The notes below the pieces were generated by a model that ran no database searches, was not told the origin of the DNA, and saw nothing but the letters and a program-made list of their open reading frames with translations. The translations under genes and the position numbers were made by a program. A DNA stretch of 64,000 bases from Bimuria novae-zelandiae CBS 107.79 (lineage: Eukaryota > Ascomycota > Dothideomycetes > Pleosporales > Didymosphaeriaceae), in NCBI GenBank assembly GCA_010015655.1, contig ML976709.1:292434-356433 (forward strand), in the 5' to 3' direction. Of this stretch, positions 58,705-64,000 are shown one piece after another (the first letter of the stretch is position 1; each line of letters opens with the position of its first letter).

Positions 58705-60023
58705 TCAGGCTTGAAGCTTCCCCGGTTGAGACGCTAGCCTCAGTCTCTCCCCGAAGAAGTCTCCAACCATCCGTGCACCTGCATTGATCAGCACTGTTGA
58801 GATAGCGAAGAAGCGTTCGTACCTTCAACTTCAACCAACTTTCCTCCTGGCTCGACGTGATTCATGACCTATATTGGCTTGGTCAGTTTTGTTGATTCAT
58901 CTCATCGGTATATTGGGAGGATTACAATTTCGAAGCTCGGCGTACTGAAATATGGGATGGACTTCCTGGCTTTCGAAACTGTGCCTTCAGGCGTGGGAGG
59001 AAAGATGACACGGTGCACGTTCGCCTTACAGAGCCCGTTGGTCTTTGCGTCTAATGTGAGACCAACATTGACCTAGTCTTATTTAGTGATCGATGTGCGT
59101 GAAAGATACAAAGTAATCCGGGGCTTACTAGCACAGTGTTGGGCACAATGGGAGCTGAGATCCATGTGCCCGATTCGAGATTGAAATCCCCTTGAACTAA
59201 TTGAAACCCCTTCGATTTCTTACTCGCCTCCGTCGGAAGGTAGACTTGAAGCCCTGGTTGACCTCCTTTCTCCTGGAAAAGAAGCGTAATGTCGCCCCAC
59301 TTGTCAAGGTCAGCCTGGTCTGGTTATCAACGAGAAATGTTTCACGCTTACATTTGTTCCACATCAAAGTTTGTGCTAGTTCAGTGAAAAGTATCGCTAC
59401 CCTTACCTTTGTGGCTACCAGTACGTATGTCGTCGCCCGCGGCTGGTCTGTCCAGAGATGGATAGTGTAAGAGGGTAAGCGAGTTGGAACCTACATCTTT
59501 ATGCGTGAATCTAAAATAGTTTTCAGGAAGCTGTGATACTATTAGCACTTGTGACTACGAGTGTGGCAGATAGCTGTACATTAAAAGCCCAGGACAGGAT
59601 ATCAAGCACTTTCATTGAGGCTTCGAAGCATTTGTTATCAAAGTCAACAATGTCCTGTCGATGCTTCTCTACCGAGGGAGGCAGGGTCTGGGTAGTCTCA
59701 GTTTCTCCTGCCGATCCGTCAAACCGGCCTCAGTTGTACTGCTCTTTGAAGTCTGGCTTTATAGTACGTTCGTCCAGCGATTTTTGTTGTCCGGAGTACC
59801 CATTGTCTCTGTGGTCCTTTCAGAACATTGTTCGCTCCGAGTGAGGCACAGAATGAAGTAGGTTGGAGAGTTTGAACGCTCGATCGATGTCGGCTTGCTC
59901 AATCCCGGTGCCTTTAAGATCCAAATGGGTGAAACCTACAGTTGAGAGAGCCCTAAGTACCTCCTCAGGTGTAGAATGGAGTAGATAGATCAAAGGAATC
60001 TCAGGTGCCGTGTCGAAAGCCAT
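58705..60023 (-). pseudogene. Isopenicillin-N-synthase-like 2-oxoglutarate/Fe(II) oxygenase with two nonsense codons
   Basis: Six exons on the minus strand (60023-59580, 59530-59407, 59319-59129, 59072-58926, 58868-58823, 58778-58705) give a 342-codon frame with introns of 49, 87, 56, 57 and 44 nt. The N-terminus is DIOX_N-like (APEIPLIYLL, GFTHLDLKG). The catalytic half has HKD (His188/Asp190, split by an intron), WGDITLLFQEKGGQPGLQV, distal His273 (NVHRVIFPP) and RxS (Arg289/Ser291). Two in-frame TGA codons at 59820-59822 and 59730-59732 interrupt it, the first probably replacing Trp. All splice sites and catalytic residues remain, so decay is recent or the stops are errors. The family makes small-molecule hydroxylases and cyclases. 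It is divergent from the permease gene. Confidence 0.8.
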
Positions 60024-60714
60024 CGTAGAAAGTTCTCTACTGAAGCACCCCAAAAAGCACTGCGACTGTGATCCAGGCGCATGCATGATTGTGGTTGTAG
60101 ATAGCTCACCTCGATAGGAAACAATCAACACTCTTTCCCTAATGCTACGGCATTAGCTACGAGCTCTGTGCCTTACCACTGTATTGTGTCGGCTGTGACA
60201 ACTCGGGAATATCTGGGCGTGGCCCGCAACCCCACATTTTTCATGAGCAGCTAGCGGTTTAGCGCCAGCCAATCTTTTCCTGGAAGGGATTCCCGAGATA
60301 ACACAATCGGCCGAAGCCTTTATCCCGATCACTCCATCAACAACATTTTCCCTAAACCATTTGATACTACAAGTATGGCAGGCAGACTGTTTCCTATCGT
60401 GCCTAATTGGCGTATCCCACTGTAGCTCAATCGCGGCCATTTGCAACACATGGAATTGCCCGTACCCCAGGTTCCCAAGCATCTGGACCGCTTCACCACA
60501 TGCACGACAGTGTCATGGGTGATAAGGATCAGCTTTGGCTGATAAGTCCCTTATTTGCCAAATCCAGCCTCGCTTGGGTGCGACTACGATGTTGTAGTCC
60601 AGTACATAAGCTTCCTATTTGCGGCGTGTGCTGCGATGCCGGGACACCGAATCGTCGTCTCATTTTCACTGAGCATCGATCGCTTCATCGGAGGCATCTC
60701 GGATTTCTGTCAGT
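60024..60714. other. Divergent promoter region between the oxygenase pseudogene and the permease gene
   Basis: About 690 bp. Overlapping short frames on both strands lack features. It contains the paired GATA sites at 60521-60546, nearer the permease. Confidence 0.5.
60521..60546 (+). promoter_or_regulatory. Two GATA-factor sites in tandem, 170-190 bp upstream of the permease start
   Basis: TGATAAG occurs at 60520-60526 and again at 60540-60546, same strand, exactly 20 bp apart. Paired HGATAR sites are typical targets of AreA-type nitrogen regulators in front of purine and other nitrogen-source permeases. Two exact matches this close support function, but binding is inferred. Confidence 0.5.
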
Positions 60715-62698
60715 ATGGTGAAGAAGTCCAATTTCCGACGCTTTTGTGACAACGCCAAAGTCGCACTCACCACAAAGGAGGGTTTCAAGAATGCCATCGA
60801 GGTTCAGACCTCTGACTTTGCTCCCTCCAGCCATGGCTTTACTTGGTCGAATGCACATATGGACCCCACTCCGCCTTCGGAACGCACGTGGAGCTGGTTC
60901 TCATATATCGCTCTCTGGTTCTCGTATAGTTTTACGTCCGGAGGCTGGGCTGCTGCATCTGCCCTGCTGAGTCTGAAGCTCAACTGGTGGCAGGCAGTGC
61001 TCGCGTGTATGGTGGGCTCTATCATCAGTGGTGCGGTCACAGCGTTCAATTCGAGGCAGTCGGCTGTGTACCACATTGGGTTCCCCACTGTGCAGCGTGT
61101 TTCATTCGGTAGGCAGACTTGGGCATGCAAATGTATTTTTGGCTAAAGGAATACCTAGGGCTGTACGGTTCATTGTTTCCAGTGTTCACGCGTGCGGTTG
61201 TGGCGATTCTTTGGATCGGCGTGACTGTGTACCAAAGCTCCTTGTTCCTGGATGTTGCTTTCAGGTACGCATCGTTCCCAGGTTTCGCTTCACAACACTC
61301 GTCAGCTAACATTCTCGGTAGATGTGTTTTTGGCGATGCTTGGTATAATATGCCTAATACGTTACCTGCGAGTGCCTCCATTACGACTCGCAAGTTTGTA
61401 GCGTGCTTCATCGTTTGGATCGGCAGCTATCCAGCTATGGCCCTCAAAATCCACAAGATGCGTCATATTTGGAGTGAGTCTCTCGAATGTTTGTGCACAG
61501 ATTGTGTGACTGACAGATGTACTGCAGCCATCAAAGCACTCGTTGTCCCTCCCTGCACAATCGGAATGTTTATCTACTGTATGGTTGCAGGCAGTAAAGG
61601 CGCTACCTCGACCGTGACAACACCGGATGTGGCTCAAGGCTCTGCGCTGGGCTGGGCGTTTGTCTTCGCGGTCCAATCCATCCTCGGCTCATTTTCCCCC
61701 ATGGTCGCCTCGAATCCGGATATTGCCAGATATGCCAAATCTCCGCAAAGCGTGGGCTGGTCCCAGTTCATTACAATCGTCATTTGGAAGACAGTACTAT
61801 GCTTGTTTGGAATCCTCGGCACCAATGCAATAGCATACAAGTATGGGGAGGCTTACTGGAACCTCTGGGACCTGTCCAATGCTGTGCTGACGCACAACTG
61901 GAGTGGCGGTGTTCGCTTCGCCATCTTCCTCTTTGCGATCGTGATGACGATCTCCGAACAGGTCAAAAACTTGTCTGCTAACCTCATCTCTTTCGGTGCC
62001 GATACTGCTTGCTTAGTACCAAAGTACTTCGACATCAACCGCGGGATGATTTTCGGCTTGACGGTGGGATTTATCATCCAGCCATGGCACATCCTCGCAA
62101 CCGCCAAGTCATACCTTACATTCCTCACGGGCTACTCCCTCTTCTTGGGCGCAATTCCCGCTATCGCAATTACCGACTACCTGTTGCGCAAAGGAAACGT
62201 CGACGTTCTTTCAATATACACGCCCAATAAAGGTAAGGGAATTGCTTTCAAGATATGCCGCAACTTGTCAGCTAATAACGAGTAGACTACTGGTACAAGA
62301 AGGGTTGGAACTGGAAAGCATATGTTGCATACATCATGGCAATCTGGCCAGTGTGTCCTGGTCTCGCCTACCAATTCAACAAGTCTGACGATTTCTCTGA
62401 GGGCTGGGTCAACTTGTACAAGATTGGCTGGCTCTTTGCTTTTTTTACAGGCAGTTTTGTCTATGCCGTCTTGTCGTACATCTTCAAAGATCCGGCCATG
62501 TTCGAGGCGAAGCGACACAGCTGGGAATCGTACGCGGAAGCCCAGGCAGACCTGCTTGACAGAGAGCGGGCAGTTGAAGAGACGAGTGTTATACAGGGTT
62601 CTCCGCTCAATGACTCGGACTCTGAGCAGGGCAAGGAGCAGATGGACAAGGCTTCTTCAAAGCAAGCAGGTGCTGTCACCGAGGTACATGCTATTTAG
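60715..62698 (+). CDS. NCS1-family nucleobase/allantoin-type permease (Fur-like)
   Basis: Five exons (60715-61108, 61159-61264, 61322-61473, 61528-62232, 62286-62698) give 589 aa, with introns of 50, 57, 54 and 53 nt. The sequence follows the NCS1 pattern: N-terminal FKNAIEVQ, a first membrane segment after SWFSYIALWFSYSFTSGG, then LYGSLFPVFTRAVVAILWIG, MPNTLPASASITTRKFVACF, HKMRHIW, FSPMVASNPDIARYAK, NLSANLISFGADTACLVPKY and INRGMIFGL. The hydrophilic acidic C-terminus is typical of plasma-membrane permeases subject to endocytosis. The Fur subgroup moves uracil, allantoin, uric acid or purines with protons; which one cannot be read here. Next to a XanA-type gene, purine uptake is plausible. 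Start at 60715 (CAGTATGG) has no better rival. Confidence 0.88.
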
Positions 62699-62839
62699 TC
62701 TAGCGTTGGAGGTCTTGCCCAAACCATCCCAGGTTAACGTGTTTAATCACTCATCTGCCAAAATCAGTCATCCGCCAGCCCTACCAAAATCAACGCGTCT
62801 CTATCCACCAACATGCCTCTACCACCACCACAACAGCTT

Positions 62840-64000
62840 TAATTAGGTTAAAAAGAAGGCAGATTAGCTCTAGCTACCTTTATTTTTTAAAAATATAAAC
62901 ATCTATCTATTTATCGCGTCTTAGCCTTATATAGCGCGCCTTAATTAACGCTTTATAATTGCCTTACTAGCGCCCTTCTTTAAGCTACTACTAATGTAAA
63001 GAAACGTAAGCCATTACCTATTAAAGAGTATTCTCTTATTTACTAGATCCTAGACCTTAACTAACGAGATTTCCTGCCTTATATAATTAATATGCGTTAA
63101 ATAGCAAACGTTCTATTTTAAGCTCGTGGCTAGGATCCTCCTCCCACGCTAGTAGGCAAATGCTAGGTGTTACGCTAGATTAAGAGCTAAGTAGAGCTTT
63201 AGATAAAGTAGGATAAGAAACTGCACTCCTAGCACGCTCTTTTTTAGGATTTAGTTAAGTTTAACGCCTAGTTTAAGCTAGTAGACGACACGCGTTAGAC
63301 ATATAGGATACTAAATTAAGATACTTATAACTTTAATAAGATAGGGTTTATAATAGGAATTACTGCTACTACGTCTAAGGTTATTATAAGCTCTGTAATA
63401 GTTAGTTAAGCTATTACTATTTAGCTAGGTAATTATAATTAAGTTATAATAATTAAGTGCATTAACGCGTCTAGCTAGGTGCTCTTACTATATATTATTA
63501 TGCTAAAAAAGCTGTACTAAGCTAGCTAGTATTACGCTATCCCTAACGATTAGACGCTTATAGTAAGTAATAATAGCTAGACTACTAATAAGCTTAGTCT
63601 AGCCTAGCTTAAGCACTTTAATAGTTAGACTGCGTTGCGTATAGCAGGAGTATATTGCCTGCTTATCTTAGATAGCCACGATAGCTATGCAACGCCTAAG
63701 TTTAATTAATACTATATAAAGTATAAGATTATTAGTCTCTGTACACTAGCTTATAGCTCTTATTTATTTTAGCTTCTAGATATTAGCTACTTCGCGCCTC
63801 TTAAGCAAGCTTATAAATATAAAGTGTCTAAGCTTGCGCGTAGTTATATCTTCCACGTTAATAAGTAAGATTTTCTTACTATCTATACATATATTAGACC
63901 TACGCTGTATATAGAGTAGATAATTAAAAGTAGCTTTAAAGTAATAGGCTTAATTTTATACTATTCTAATCGCGTTCTATTATAGCTTACTATTATTATT
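62840..64000 (+). mobile_element. Fot1-like pogo transposon, RIP-degraded, continuing beyond the window
   Basis: From about 63050 the plus strand reads, through stops, as a Fot1-type transposase: VGKCWVLR-like helix-turn-helix region, TYNFNKIGFIIGITAT near 63330, and KCINASSWVLL near 63460. Further on come LILDSHDSYATPKF near 63670 (second catalytic Asp intact) and YFAPLKQAYKYKVSKLARSY near 63790. Composition turns abruptly TA-rich near 62840. The left terminal repeat was not recognised and the right end is outside the window. Confidence 0.8.

Noticed and set aside
60153..60482. 109-codon minus-strand frame with several Cys and His residues
   Set aside because: Cys spacing fits no known finger, and it sits in the divergent promoter between two well-supported genes.

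Overview
The window looks like a filamentous ascomycete chromosome (Pezizomycotina; Dothideomycetes is an inference from overall gene style only). Gene islands of normal base composition carry very short spliceosomal introns (mostly 44-65 nt, branch sites such as CTAAC, CTGAC or CTAAT, acceptors usually CAG or TAG). They alternate sharply with TA-rich blocks of transposons riddled with stop codons. That decay, with CAA/CAG to TAA/TAG and ATG to ATA changes, is the signature of repeat-induced point mutation (RIP). All splice models here were built by hand from reading frame, splice sites and family logic.

Layout. 1-3455: RIP-degraded Ty1/copia element, abutting the end of a pogo-type element (to 3689). 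3782-7337: Tc1/mariner-IS630-type element inserted near the centre of an imperfect palindrome. 7385-9450 and 23753-23943: a decayed DUF7025-type AAA+ ATPase gene whose last 50-nt intron is split by a 14.25-kb block. The block is six TA-bounded elements placed end to end, one carrying a seventh inside it, all within a 25-bp perfect inverted-repeat shell. 24003-25768: DUF7708/STAND-like gene. 26346-29309: intact paralogous AAA+ gene. 30704-31024: small double RanBP2-type zinc-finger protein. 32461-34774: large glycosylated-looking membrane protein.

From about 34.8 kb to 62.7 kb lies what looks like a catabolic neighbourhood: a Zn2Cys6 regulator, an alpha/beta hydrolase, a XanA-like Fe(II)/2-oxoglutarate dioxygenase, a second and more canonical XanA-type dioxygenase, an isopenicillin-N-synthase-like oxygenase with two nonsense codons, and an NCS1 nucleobase permease. 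GATA-factor type sites precede the second dioxygenase and the permease. Xanthine hydroxylation by XanA plus a purine/pyrimidine-type permease suggests purine salvage as a nitrogen source (inference).

This neighbourhood is split by a hAT element (40461-55887) bounded by the 8-bp target duplication GAGCGTAC. The hAT holds a pogo element, which holds a copia element (TSD AGCAC), which holds a second copia element (TSD GTTAG, 144-bp LTRs identical by eye). Another pogo copy sits beside it. Without these insertions the two dioxygenase genes would be about 1 kb apart. The window ends in a RIP-degraded Fot1-like transposase gene on the + strand. No tRNA, rRNA or CRISPR was recognised.
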